Positions 49,105 to 56,845 of a DNA stretch of 56,845 bases are shown piece after piece. The DNA is from a virus: the IMG/VR virus record IMGVR_UViG_3300030109_003433, positions 1 to 56,845 of that record. One strand, 5' to 3'. The translations under genes and the position numbers were made by a program. Each line of letters opens with the position of its first letter. Position 1 is the stretch's first letter. The notes under the pieces were generated by a model that was not told where the DNA came from, ran no database searches, and saw only the letters and a list, made by a program, of their open reading frames with translations.

Positions 49105-49800
49105 ATGGCTACTAGCGGAACATTTAACTTTACCCTTGATCTTAGTGATATTATTGAAGAAGCGTATGAAAGGGCTGGTCTTGAACTGCGAAGCGGTTAC
49201 GACTACAAAACCGCAAGAAGAAGCCTTGATTTGCTTATGTTGGAGTGGCAAAACCGTGGGCTTAACCTATGGACAGTAAAGAACGCATCTCAAACTCTTA
49301 CCGCTGGCACATCGTCTTATGATTTAACAGCAGAAAAAATAGAAATTATAGAAGCATCTCTAAGAACGGATGCCGGAGATTCCAGCAATCAGTCAGATTT
49401 AACAATGGAAAGAATTTCTGTTGTTCAGTATTCTCATCTTACTAACAAGTTAACAGAAGGAAGACCATTACAATATTTTGTTGGCAGATCGCCAGATAAC
49501 ATAACAATTAACTTGTGGCCTGTTCCTGATTCTCAAGAAACATATGTATTTAATTATTACTATTTAGAAAGAATTGAAGATTCTGGAAAACCAGCGTCTA
49601 ATAATATAGATGTGCCTGACCGATATCTTCCCTGTCTTGTTTCAGGTTTGGCGTATAATATTGCATTAAAACGACCCGAATCAGCACAATACGTTCCTGC
49701 TTTAAAAGAAATATATGAAGAGCAATGGAATTTGGTTTCGGATGCCTTTAGAGAAAAGGCGGCTCTTTATGTTACGCCTGGAGGATACAACATATTATGA
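49105..49800 (+). CDS. Head-tail adaptor protein
   Basis: 231 aa. FTLDLSDIIEEAYERAGLEL, YDYKTARRSLDLLMLEWQNR, GLNLWTV and a VPDRYLPCLVSGLAYNIALK helix form the recognisable pattern of podovirus/P22-type adaptors (helical bundle plus beta insertion). It would dock on the portal. Overlaps the next gene by 4 nt. Confidence 0.7.
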   Translation: MATSGTFNFTLDLSDIIEEAYERAGLELRSGYDYKTARRSLDLLMLEWQNRGLNLWTVKNASQTLTAGTSSYDLTAEKIEIIEASLRTDAGDSSNQSDLTMERISVVQYSHLTNKLTEGRPLQYFVGRSPDNITINLWPVPDSQETYVFNYYYLERIEDSGKPASNNIDVPDRYLPCLVSGLAYNIALKRPESAQYVPALKEIYEEQWNLVSDAFREKAALYVTPGGYNIL

Positions 49801-50141
49801 GCGTTTTTGCAGAGGGGAAAAGGGCATTTGGGTTTTGCGATAGAACAGGTTTTCGATACCCTTTGAGAGACCTGGTGCCGCAAATAATTAATGGAAGAGA
49901 TAGCGGTTTGCGTGTAGGCAGAGATGTGGTTGATGAAGATCAGCCACAGTACAAGTTGGGTCAAATTAGAGTTGGTGATGCACAGGCGTTAAGAAATCCT
50001 CGTCCAGATAAAAATTTTGCAGAGAGCAGAGCATTATCTGCATTCGACCCAGTAGGCGGAGGATTAACAGCATACGGAACAGAAACCCTGGGTCTTGATA
50101 TCAAGGGGGAGGTGGGCAAAGTGACGGTGAGTACCAGCTAA
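49797..50141 (+). CDS. Small neck-region protein (114 aa)
   Basis: MSVFAEGKRAFGFCDRTGFR, then YPLRDLVPQIINGRDSGLRV, GRDVVDEDQPQY and RNPRPDKN. The 'AFG(F/L)CDR(T)G(F)RYP...L' start, with a Cys, recurs between adaptor genes in marine podoviruses from memory. Overlaps both neighbours by 4 and 1 nt. Probable connector component. Confidence 0.65.
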   Translation: MSVFAEGKRAFGFCDRTGFRYPLRDLVPQIINGRDSGLRVGRDVVDEDQPQYKLGQIRVGDAQALRNPRPDKNFAESRALSAFDPVGGGLTAYGTETLGLDIKGEVGKVTVSTS

Positions 50142-50797
50142 TGGCGTGGACATTTACAACTTTAAAGAATGCCTTGCAGGACTATCTGGAGACAACGGAA
50201 ACCACATTTGTTAATAATCTCCCTACTATTATCCTGCAAGCAGAGGACAGAATACTTAAATCGGTTCAGTTGCCTGATTTTAGAAAAAACGCCACAGGTA
50301 ATACATCTCAAGGAAACCAGTACCTTTCCATGCCATCTGATTTCTTGGCTCCGTATTCTTTGTCTGTGGATAACACTGGATATGAGTTTCTTATATTTAA
50401 AGATGTAAACTTTATACGACAAGCATATCCTGCTTCTTCGACGACTGGAACGCCAAAGTATTACGCAATATTTGATGAATCGAACTTTCTTTTAGCACCG
50501 ACACCTAACTACCTGACTGGCACAACAAACTACACGGTAGAGCTTCACTACTTTTATAAGCCAGAATCAATCACCACGGCATCAAGTGGAACAAGCTGGC
50601 TAGGCACAAATGCAGAGTCAACCTTGTTCTATGGGTGCTTAGTAGAAGCATACACCTTCCTAAAAGGTGATGCAGACGTTATGCAGATGTATATAGGAAG
50701 GTATGAAGATGCGTTAGGCAAGCTAAAGAATCTGGGCGAAAATTACGACACGACAGACAGCTATCGTTCTGGGGCGGTTAGGAACAAAAGAGCGTGA
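50141..50797 (+). CDS. Second head-tail adaptor / tail-tubular-A-like protein
   Basis: 218 aa. WTFTTLKNALQDYLE, FVNNLPTIILQAEDRILKSV, QLPDFRKN and LFYGCLVEAYTFLKGDADVM, then a YIGRYEDALGKLKNLGE helix. This is the common podovirus adaptor/tail-tube A pattern (long N-terminal helix, beta middle, C-terminal helical bundle). It likely forms the ring below the portal. Confidence 0.7.
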   Translation: MAWTFTTLKNALQDYLETTETTFVNNLPTIILQAEDRILKSVQLPDFRKNATGNTSQGNQYLSMPSDFLAPYSLSVDNTGYEFLIFKDVNFIRQAYPASSTTGTPKYYAIFDESNFLLAPTPNYLTGTTNYTVELHYFYKPESITTASSGTSWLGTNAESTLFYGCLVEAYTFLKGDADVMQMYIGRYEDALGKLKNLGENYDTTDSYRSGAVRNKRA

Positions 50798-51084
50798 TTA
50801 GTTCGTTAAGCGAAGCAGAGATAGGTTCTGTTGGAGTTCATACTACACATCAAAGAGGTATATCCCCAGAGGAAGTGGCGTCTAGGTGTGCAGACAAGAT
50901 TGTTTCTGTATCAGAAAGTGCTAATCCCCTGATAAGGGAGCAAGCTAATGCGTTTAAGCAGAACATACAGAAAGTAATTGAGTTTTATGTCAGGCAAGGA
51001 ATTAACGGATACAAAACCGATTTATACAATGAAGCGTTAAAGGCTGGAGATGACGGCCTAGCAAATATAATCAGGAGGCTATAA
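50794..51084 (+). CDS. Small helical virion-region protein (96 aa)
   Basis: GTG start in a GTGA overlap. GVHTTHQRGISPEEVASRCA, then KIVSVSESANPLIREQANAF and a helix IQKVIEFYVRQ. The 'H(T)T..RG.(S)PEE.A..C..KI..VS..A.P.IR.QA.AF' block is familiar from marine phages. Role unknown; the next gene starts on its last base. Confidence 0.65.
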   Translation: MISSLSEAEIGSVGVHTTHQRGISPEEVASRCADKIVSVSESANPLIREQANAFKQNIQKVIEFYVRQGINGYKTDLYNEALKAGDDGLANIIRRL

Positions 51085-51518
51085 TGGCGTTTAGCGGAAA
51101 TTTCATGTGTACCAGCTTCAAGAAAGAATTAATGGAAGCTGTGCATAACTTTAAAAACTCTGGTGGCAACACCTTTAATATTGCTCTGTATACCAATAGT
51201 GCCAGCTTTAATGCGGCTACCACTGCGTATACCACCAGTAATGAGGTAAGTGGCACAGGTTATACTGCAAAAGGTGCTTCTCTTACTAGAGTAGATCCCA
51301 CGACAAGTAGCACTACGGCTTTTACAGATTTTGCTGACGTAACTTTTAGCTCATCATCTATTACGGCTAGAGGTGCTTTGATATTTAACGACAGTGCCAG
51401 TGGAGATCCAACTGTTTGCGTTTTGGATTTTGGTGCTGACAAGTCATCAACAAGTGGAGATTTTACAATCCAGTTCCCAACTGCTGACGCGAGTAACGCC
51501 ATTATCAGGATTGCCTGA
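51084..51518 (+). CDS. Beta-rich structural protein (144 aa)
   Basis: FSGNFMCTSFKKELMEAVHN, then FNIALYTNSASFNAATTAY, EVSGTGYTAKGASLTRVDPT and RGALIFNDSASGDP. This order (CTSFK.EL..G.HNF....FK.ALYT..A......T.Y....EV.GTGY.AGG) is a family I know from many tailed phages, usually a tail-tip or spike accessory. Single-base overlaps with both neighbours. Confidence 0.65.
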   Translation: MAFSGNFMCTSFKKELMEAVHNFKNSGGNTFNIALYTNSASFNAATTAYTTSNEVSGTGYTAKGASLTRVDPTTSSTTAFTDFADVTFSSSSITARGALIFNDSASGDPTVCVLDFGADKSSTSGDFTIQFPTADASNAIIRIA

Positions 51519-51988
51519 TGGCAGATGCTTTAGCCACCTATATTGGCTGGAATAGTTCTGGTCAAAGTTGGAACGGTGGTTCTTGGAACGTAGACCAAGC
51601 TATTGCTGGTGCTACAGCCTCGATAGGTAGCGTTAGCTTTGAAGGCGATGTAGTTGTAAGTCTTACAGGGGTTGCTGGCACAGGTGGCGTAGGAAGCGTT
51701 ACAGCAACTGGATCTGCGGTTACCGCTGTTACAGGAATTGCAGGAACAGGAGGAGTTGGCAGTGTCACCATAGAAGGTGATTCGTCTGTTTCAGTTACAG
51801 GCATTGCTGGAACTGGTGCTGTTGGTTCTGTCACGGTAGTTCCACAAACAATAGTTTCAGTTACAGGTATTTCGGCTACTGGAGAAGTAGGCACAAGTGT
51901 AGTCTGGGTGCAGATTAGTCCAAATGTAGGAACAAGCTGGTCAATAATTAGCCCATCGCAAAGTCCAAATTGGGAAGATGTTGCGTAA
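51518..51988 (+). CDS. Gly/Val/Thr repeat structural protein
   Basis: 156 aa. Four imperfect ~24-residue repeats of the form V(T)GIAGTGGVGSVT(xxGxxx)VSV occupy about 45-125, then a C-terminal NVGTSWSIISPSQSPNW segment. A regular beta-solenoid-like stretch with a conserved tip; typical fibre accessory. Twelve bases before the next fibre gene. Confidence 0.65.
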   Translation: MADALATYIGWNSSGQSWNGGSWNVDQAIAGATASIGSVSFEGDVVVSLTGVAGTGGVGSVTATGSAVTAVTGIAGTGGVGSVTIEGDSSVSVTGIAGTGAVGSVTVVPQTIVSVTGISATGEVGTSVVWVQISPNVGTSWSIISPSQSPNWEDVA

Positions 51989-52000
51989 GAGGATATAAAC

Positions 52001-53614
52001 ATGTCAAGTACATACACAAATTTTTTAGGTATCGAGAAGATAGGATCTGGTGAACAGTCAGGTACCTGGGGTGATACCACAAACACTAACTGGGATCTAA
52101 CGGATGAAGCGATTACTGGTATTGTCTCTGTTACATTATCTAGTGCTGGTTCTTCTGGCTCTCCCACTGCCCTCCCGATTACTGATGGCGCAAGCTCGAA
52201 TGGAAGAAATAAATTTATCGAGTTCGTTGACGGAGGTGATCTTGGTGGAACGGCATACGTCCAGTTAACTCCAAATAATGCAGAGAAGATATGTTATCTG
52301 CGTAACAGTCTTTCTAGCAGTCGTTCAGTCATTATATTCCAAGGAAACTACAGTGCCTCAAATGATTTTGAGATTGCTAACGGCAAAGATGTTGTATTGA
52401 AGTTTAACGGTAATGGCACAGGTGCTACAGTTACGCAGGTATTTACAAACCTTTCTATTGATGCCCTGACATCAGGAGCCGCAACATTCAGCGGTGATGT
52501 AACTATTACAGGTACAACCCCCACCCTTACAATAGGTGACGCAGGGGCAGAAGACACAAGCCTAGTTTTTGACGGCAACGCCAAGGACTTCTATGTAGGT
52601 CTTGATGACTCAGCGGATAAGCTGGTAGTTGGTGTCGGATCTACCGTTGGAACCAACTCAATACTTACCATTGATGATGATGCCGTAACAGTGGGTGATG
52701 GAGCGGCAGTCGATACTAAAGTAGTTTTTGACGGGAACGCTCAAGATTACTATATAGGTCTTGATGATTCTGCTGATGATCTAGTCATTGGTCTTGGATC
52801 GACAGTTGGCACAACCCCTGCCATAGAAATTGATGAAAACCAAGACATCAAGTTTGCCCAGAGCATCGGGGTAGGACAGGCGGCATCTAGCACCACAGGC
52901 GATATAGTTGCCCAGACAATGGCATTGAAGGGTACAACACCTACCTTGACCATTGGCGATGCTGGTGCGGAAGATACCAAGATAGTTTTTGACGGGAATG
53001 CCAAGGATTTTTATATCGGCCTCGATGATTCCGCAGATAAACTGGTTATTGGAGAAGGCTCTACTGTAGGCACAAATAGTATCCTGACCATTACAGATGA
53101 CTCTGTGACAATCGGTGATGCCGCCGCTGTAGACAGCAAGCTGGTTTTTGACGGGAACGCTCAAGATTTTTACGTAGCACTTGATGACTCAGCAGATGAC
53201 CTGTTGATTGGTGTAGGTTCTACGGTAGGTACGACCCCTGCAATCCACATTGATGAGAATCAGGTAGTCAAGTTTGACGCAGGTATTCAAGAAGAAAGCA
53301 CAGCGGTTAGCTCCAGCAGTAATGCCGCAACCATCAACTTGAATCTGGGAACAGTGTTTACTCACACGCTCAGTGAGAACGTAACCTATACGTTCAGCAA
53401 CCCTGCGGTAAGTGGTTACGCCAGTACCTTTATTTTGAAGGTCACTCAGGACTCTTCAGCAAGAACCATAACATGGCCTGGATCAGTGGATTGGGCGGCA
53501 GGAACAGCCCCTACGATCAGCACAGGTAGTGGTGATGTAGATGTATTTGTGTTTCACACAGTTGATGGAGGCACAATATATTATGGCTTCACAGCAGGAC
53601 AGGATCTAACGTAA
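52001..53614 (+). CDS. Tail fibre protein with internal repeats
   Basis: 537 aa. STYTNFLGIEKIGSGEQSGT, then WGDTTNTNWDL is the N-terminal attachment motif of many marine phage fibres. The middle (about 170-430) is a tandem array of TLTIGDAGAEDT...VFDGNA(K/Q)D(F/Y)Y...LDDSAD units. The C-terminal end (NVTYTFSNPAVSGYASTFIL, TWPGSVDWA and a VFHTVDGG motif) is a conserved fibre cap. Probably trimeric. Confidence 0.8.
   Translation: MSSTYTNFLGIEKIGSGEQSGTWGDTTNTNWDLTDEAITGIVSVTLSSAGSSGSPTALPITDGASSNGRNKFIEFVDGGDLGGTAYVQLTPNNAEKICYLRNSLSSSRSVIIFQGNYSASNDFEIANGKDVVLKFNGNGTGATVTQVFTNLSIDALTSGAATFSGDVTITGTTPTLTIGDAGAEDTSLVFDGNAKDFYVGLDDSADKLVVGVGSTVGTNSILTIDDDAVTVGDGAAVDTKVVFDGNAQDYYIGLDDSADDLVIGLGSTVGTTPAIEIDENQDIKFAQSIGVGQAASSTTGDIVAQTMALKGTTPTLTIGDAGAEDTKIVFDGNAKDFYIGLDDSADKLVIGEGSTVGTNSILTITDDSVTIGDAAAVDSKLVFDGNAQDFYVALDDSADDLLIGVGSTVGTTPAIHIDENQVVKFDAGIQEESTAVSSSSNAATINLNLGTVFTHTLSENVTYTFSNPAVSGYASTFILKVTQDSSARTITWPGSVDWAAGTAPTISTGSGDVDVFVFHTVDGGTIYYGFTAGQDLT
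52507..53275 (+). repeat. Tandem coding repeats in the tail fibre
   Basis: A large unit beginning ACAACCCCCACCCTTAC (52512) recurs at 52936 (ACAACACCTACC), about 425 bp later. Each large unit contains two copies of the DGNA-DFYV-LDDSAD coding block, so four short units in total (near 52568, 52730, 52990 and 53150). DNA identity between units is high, suggesting recent unequal recombination. Confidence 0.7.
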
Positions 53615-56358
53615 TGAGTTTTGGAGCTACAAAACTATTAGCCGCATCAGGTGGTAAAGCCTATGAGATAGATCAGTCGCTACTATTTGACTCAGGGGAT
53701 ACTGCTGACCTTACCAAGACTATGGGAGCAGGAGGAAACCGTAAAACTTATACTATTAGTATGTGGTTAAAAAGAACAAAGTTAGGGGTTAGACAAGCAT
53801 TTATTTACGGTGGTAGTGATAATGAAAACTATACAACCTATGCAGATTTTAGTGCTAATGACGAACTTGATTTTGTATTCTATTCAACTGGAACTGGTGT
53901 CATTGGAAGGCTTAAAACAAATAGAGTATTTCGTGATATAGCTAGTTGGTATCATGTTGTCTTAGCTATGGATACAACGGAATCTACTGCTGGTGATCGT
54001 ATGCGTATGTACATTAATGGCGCAGAACAAACAAGTTTTTCTGTAGACACAAATCCTTCCTTAAACTCAAGCACCCATTTTTTGAATGAGGGCTTTGCAC
54101 ATTATATTGGTAATGATGATGTTGATGGTTATTTTAACGGCTATATAGCAGAGGTAAATGTTATAGATGGTTCTCAGCTTACACCAAGTTCTTTTGGAAA
54201 AACCGATGCTGTAACAAACGCTTGGATTCCAAAAAAGTATGGTGGAGCTTATGGAACTCAGGGATTTTATTTAAAGTTTGTATCAGGAGCATTAGGGACA
54301 GATAGTTCTGGTGAAGGTAATAATTGGACAGCAAATAATTTAGCAAATGCAGATGTCCTGCTTGATACCCCCACTAATAATTTTTGTACCTTCAATTCTC
54401 TCGATAACGGCAGTACAGTATTAAGTCAAGGTAATTTAAAGTTTGTAAACTCTAGTGGAGGTTCAGATACAGGTAATACATTTGCCATACCATATACGGG
54501 TAAATGGTATTTTGAACATAGATTGACTGTTGTAGACGCTTATTATGCGGGTTTTCTTTCAAAAGGCTATACAGGGACGGCTGGATCATATAGTGGTTTT
54601 ACAGCTTTGCAAATTAGATATGACGGACAATGGTATAATGGAAGTGCTTTTGAGAGTTATGCAAGTTCATTTAGTAATGGAGATATTTTAGGATGGGCGA
54701 TTGATTGTGATAATGGAAAAGTATATGTCAGCGTAAATGGAACATTTGCTAATAGTGGCAATCCTGTAAATGGTACAAATCCAGCCGATACTTTTACTGC
54801 AACTGCTGATTGGAAATTTATAACCTACGGTAACTCAGGTTCACAATTTGATGCAAACTTCGGACAAAACGGAACATTTAATGGATTGGTAACTGCTCAA
54901 GGAAATGCAGATGGCGGAGGAATAGGAAATTTCTACTATGCACCACCGTCTGGATTCAAAGCTTTTTCATCTAAAAACCTACCTACATCAACCATTAAAA
55001 AATCTACAGCGTTTTTTGATAATCTTTTGTATACAGGCGATGCTTCAGCAAAAACAATTTCTGGGTTAAGTTTTCGTCCAGACTATATTTGGATAAAAAA
55101 CAGGTCAGATGGCTACCATCATGCAAATGTAGATTCTACAAGAGGTGCTACCCAAATAATTTCAAGCTCACAAAACATAGTGGAATTAACATCAACTGAG
55201 CAAGTAAAAACAATAACTTCAGATGGATTTACTCTTGGTGATAATAGCGATGGCAACAACTATGTAAATCTAAGTTCTGACAATTATGTAGCGTGGTGCT
55301 GGAGAGCAGGAGGTGCTTCTCCTAGCAAAACTTATGCTGTAAAGGTAGTGTCCGATAGTGGCAACAAGTATCGTTTTGATGATTATGGAACAAGTGCGGT
55401 AACGCTTAATTTGCAAGAGGGAGGCACATACACTTTCGATCAGTCAGACAGTTCTAACGCCACCCATCCTCTTAGATTTTCTACAACGTCTGATGGCGGT
55501 CATGGTGGCGGCTCAGAATATACGACAGGTGTAACAACTAACGGAACACCGGGATCTTCTGGAGCCTACACAAGAATTACAGTGGCTGCTAGTGCGCCAA
55601 CCCTTTATTACTACTGCACCGCTCACTCAGGAATGGGCGGTCAAGTAAACACAAACAGCACATTTGGAGCAACCAATTTAGATGGTTCTAGTCTTTCGAT
55701 TGTGTCTGAAAACACCACATCAGGATTTAGCATAGTAAAATACGTTGGGACAGGATCTAATGCCACGGTTGGACATGAGCTTGGTGTAGCTCCGTCAGTA
55801 ATAATACTAAAAAATAGAGACACGGATGACAACTGGAGAGTTTTTTCCAGAGGGGATAATACAGACTATTTAACTTTAAATTATACAAATGGTTCTACCG
55901 ATGACAATACAACGTGGAATGACACTTCTCCAACAAGTTCTGTTTTTACAATAGGAACAGATACTAACACCAATAGAAGTGGCGATGATTTTGTAGCCTA
56001 TTGCTTTGCAGAAGTTGAAGGTTTTAGTAAGTTTGGCACGTATGAAGCAAACAATTCAACAAACGGGCCGTTTATATACACAGGTTTTACCCCGTCTTGG
56101 ATCGTTTTTAAGTATATTGATGGGGCTGGTGAATGGTGGTGGATGTTAGACTCTACAAGAGATCCTACTAATTTAACGACTGAAATTCTTTACGTAAATG
56201 CTACTGCTGCTGAAAGCACAATAAGTGGTAGTGCTGGTGTAGATTTCTTATCGAATGGTTTTAAAATTAGAGCAACAAATGGTGGCATTAATTCAGCTAA
56301 CACTTATTTTTATATGGCTTTTGCGGAATTTCCGTTTAAGTCTGCAAATGCGAGGTGA
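53614..56358 (+). CDS. Tail fibre / adhesin, complete copy (LamG, SPRY-like, cupredoxin-like)
   Basis: 914 aa. MSFGATKLLAASGGKAYEID, then a full LamG-like domain (about 20-215: YTISMWLKRTK, WYHVVLAMDTT, RMYINGAEQTSF, GYIAEVNVIDGSQLTPSSF), a SPRY-like domain (about 250-450: GWAIDCDNGKVYVSVNGTF, NFGQNGTF), a jelly-roll-like segment, a cupredoxin-like domain (about 575-685) with H618, C668, H671 and M674, and a variable C-terminus. Its 5' half supplies the part missing from the left-edge gene. Probably a host-recognition fibre. Confidence 0.82.
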   Translation: MSFGATKLLAASGGKAYEIDQSLLFDSGDTADLTKTMGAGGNRKTYTISMWLKRTKLGVRQAFIYGGSDNENYTTYADFSANDELDFVFYSTGTGVIGRLKTNRVFRDIASWYHVVLAMDTTESTAGDRMRMYINGAEQTSFSVDTNPSLNSSTHFLNEGFAHYIGNDDVDGYFNGYIAEVNVIDGSQLTPSSFGKTDAVTNAWIPKKYGGAYGTQGFYLKFVSGALGTDSSGEGNNWTANNLANADVLLDTPTNNFCTFNSLDNGSTVLSQGNLKFVNSSGGSDTGNTFAIPYTGKWYFEHRLTVVDAYYAGFLSKGYTGTAGSYSGFTALQIRYDGQWYNGSAFESYASSFSNGDILGWAIDCDNGKVYVSVNGTFANSGNPVNGTNPADTFTATADWKFITYGNSGSQFDANFGQNGTFNGLVTAQGNADGGGIGNFYYAPPSGFKAFSSKNLPTSTIKKSTAFFDNLLYTGDASAKTISGLSFRPDYIWIKNRSDGYHHANVDSTRGATQIISSSQNIVELTSTEQVKTITSDGFTLGDNSDGNNYVNLSSDNYVAWCWRAGGASPSKTYAVKVVSDSGNKYRFDDYGTSAVTLNLQEGGTYTFDQSDSSNATHPLRFSTTSDGGHGGGSEYTTGVTTNGTPGSSGAYTRITVAASAPTLYYYCTAHSGMGGQVNTNSTFGATNLDGSSLSIVSENTTSGFSIVKYVGTGSNATVGHELGVAPSVIILKNRDTDDNWRVFSRGDNTDYLTLNYTNGSTDDNTTWNDTSPTSSVFTIGTDTNTNRSGDDFVAYCFAEVEGFSKFGTYEANNSTNGPFIYTGFTPSWIVFKYIDGAGEWWWMLDSTRDPTNLTTEILYVNATAAESTISGSAGVDFLSNGFKIRATNGGINSANTYFYMAFAEFPFKSANAR

Positions 56359-56845
56359 CAATGTACGCAATCGTTAAAGATGCAGCAATTACTGCTACAG
56401 GAACACTAAAACAATTATTTCCAAACACTTCGTTTGCAGGTGGCGTAGCTAATTCAGAGTTTAAAACTGCTGAAAACGTAGAAGACGTTATTAATGCCGA
56501 ACAAAAAGACAGAACGTATTATTATGTTACGCAAGGCGATATTGTCCTTCTTGATGGTGTTCCCACACAACAATATACCAACACGGCTAAACGCCTAAAT
56601 GATGAAGATGCTAAAGATGAAGACGGCAATCAGCTTTATGTGCAAGTCTGGGATGCAGATCAAAACAAAATGGTCGATAGCAGTGAAAAAATAATTAACC
56701 AAGGTCTTAAAACAGTAATGACAGAAAAGGTTAAAGGGATTACTAATGGGTTTTTGTCAAAAACAGATTGGATGATTATAAGGAAGGTAGAGCGTAGCGT
56801 AAACGTACCTTCTGCTACAGAAACTTATCGGACTGCTGTGCTTGC
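54059..56845. repeat. Right copy of the diverged fibre cassette (matches 1-2866)
   Basis: Aligned end to end with 1-2866 but 79 bp shorter overall, with indels. Conserved blocks: LamG end, cupredoxin-coding segment (about 55340-55640) and the 3' part of the assembly gene. Diverged blocks: SPRY-like region, the segment before the cupredoxin domain and the C-terminal fibre tip. Confidence 0.85.
56361..56845 (+). CDS. Putative tail-fibre assembly protein, 3'-truncated
   Basis: Runs off the right edge; 161 codons visible. The first ~90 and last ~30 residues closely match the product of 2415-2963 (MYAIVKDAAITATGTLKQLF; TDWMIIRKVERSVNVPS), but the middle has an insertion (DGNQLYVQVWDADQNKMVDS region) absent from the left copy. 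Starts 2 bp after the fibre stop behind CGAGGTGACA. Paired with its fibre as at the left edge. Confidence 0.65.
   Translation, partial: MYAIVKDAAITATGTLKQLFPNTSFAGGVANSEFKTAENVEDVINAEQKDRTYYYVTQGDIVLLDGVPTQQYTNTAKRLNDEDAKDEDGNQLYVQVWDADQNKMVDSSEKIINQGLKTVMTEKVKGITNGFLSKTDWMIIRKVERSVNVPSATETYRTAVL

Noticed and set aside
51560-51900. CRISPR-like or DNA regulatory repeat array
   Set aside because: The repeats are in frame and encode degenerate Gly/Val/Thr units of a structural protein; no constant repeat with unique spacers exists here or elsewhere in the window.
52001-56358. Diversity-generating retroelement acting on the fibre genes
   Set aside because: No reverse transcriptase gene and no adenine-substituted template/variable repeat pair noticed; mosaic divergence is better explained by recombination or alleles.

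Overview
This window is almost certainly one near-complete genome (or a contig wrapping just past one genome length) of a tailed, podovirus-like marine bacteriophage. It carries TerS, TerL, a large portal, a scaffold, a capsid protein and three very large proteins of the internal/ejection type. I see no tape-measure protein, tail sheath or tail-tube assembly line. The sequence is AT-rich and densely coding (many ATGA overlaps). Several small basic proteins and a small zinc ribbon look like families I associate with phages of open-ocean Alphaproteobacteria (SAR11/SAR116/Roseobacter type). That host assignment is recognition from memory, not a search result. I see no integrase, repressor, DNA polymerase, RNA polymerase or tRNA gene.

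Layout. (1) Late rightward block, 36.0 kb to the right end and continuing from the left end to 21.96 kb: TerS, a 518-bp AT-rich gap with palindromes and a good sigma70-type promoter, TerL, an Asp/Asn beta-hydroxylase-like oxygenase, portal, GroES-like co-chaperonin, scaffold, a terminator-bracketed capsid module, head-tail adaptors, decoration/fibre proteins, tail fibres (53.6-56.4 kb and 0-2.4 kb), a lysis module (lipoprotein, holin, small membrane proteins, M15 endolysin) mixed with tiny Lys-rich proteins, then large internal virion proteins (8.9-21.3 kb) and a thermonuclease-like enzyme. (2) Leftward block 27.5-21.9 kb: lambda-like recombination genes (RecB/Cas4-like nuclease, ERF annealing protein, SSB-like protein, HNH/DUF1364-like, NinB-like, second PD-(D/E)XK nuclease) and small unknowns ending in an excisionase-like HTH protein. 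(3) Short rightward block 27.6-30.5 kb: RusA resolvase, T7 gp4-like primase-helicase and an unknown. Blocks 2 and 3 start from two overlapping divergent promoters. (4) Leftward block 35.8-30.5 kb: an ArdC-like antirestriction metallopeptidase followed by about a dozen small unknown proteins, probably host take-over or anti-defence genes, from a promoter with a perfect -10.

Most notable: (a) two intergenic regions in block 4 (31996-32053 and 33724-33777, minus strand) share a three-hairpin RNA architecture with compensatory changes in all three stems, conserved loops, and complementary loops in hairpins 1 and 3 (possible kissing interaction), placed directly before the Shine-Dalgarno sequence; (b) the two ends of the window carry diverged copies of the same fibre + downstream-gene cassette, meaning either a tandem fibre duplication or two population alleles joined by assembly; (c) both fibre copies contain a cupredoxin-like domain with a complete type-1 copper ligand set.
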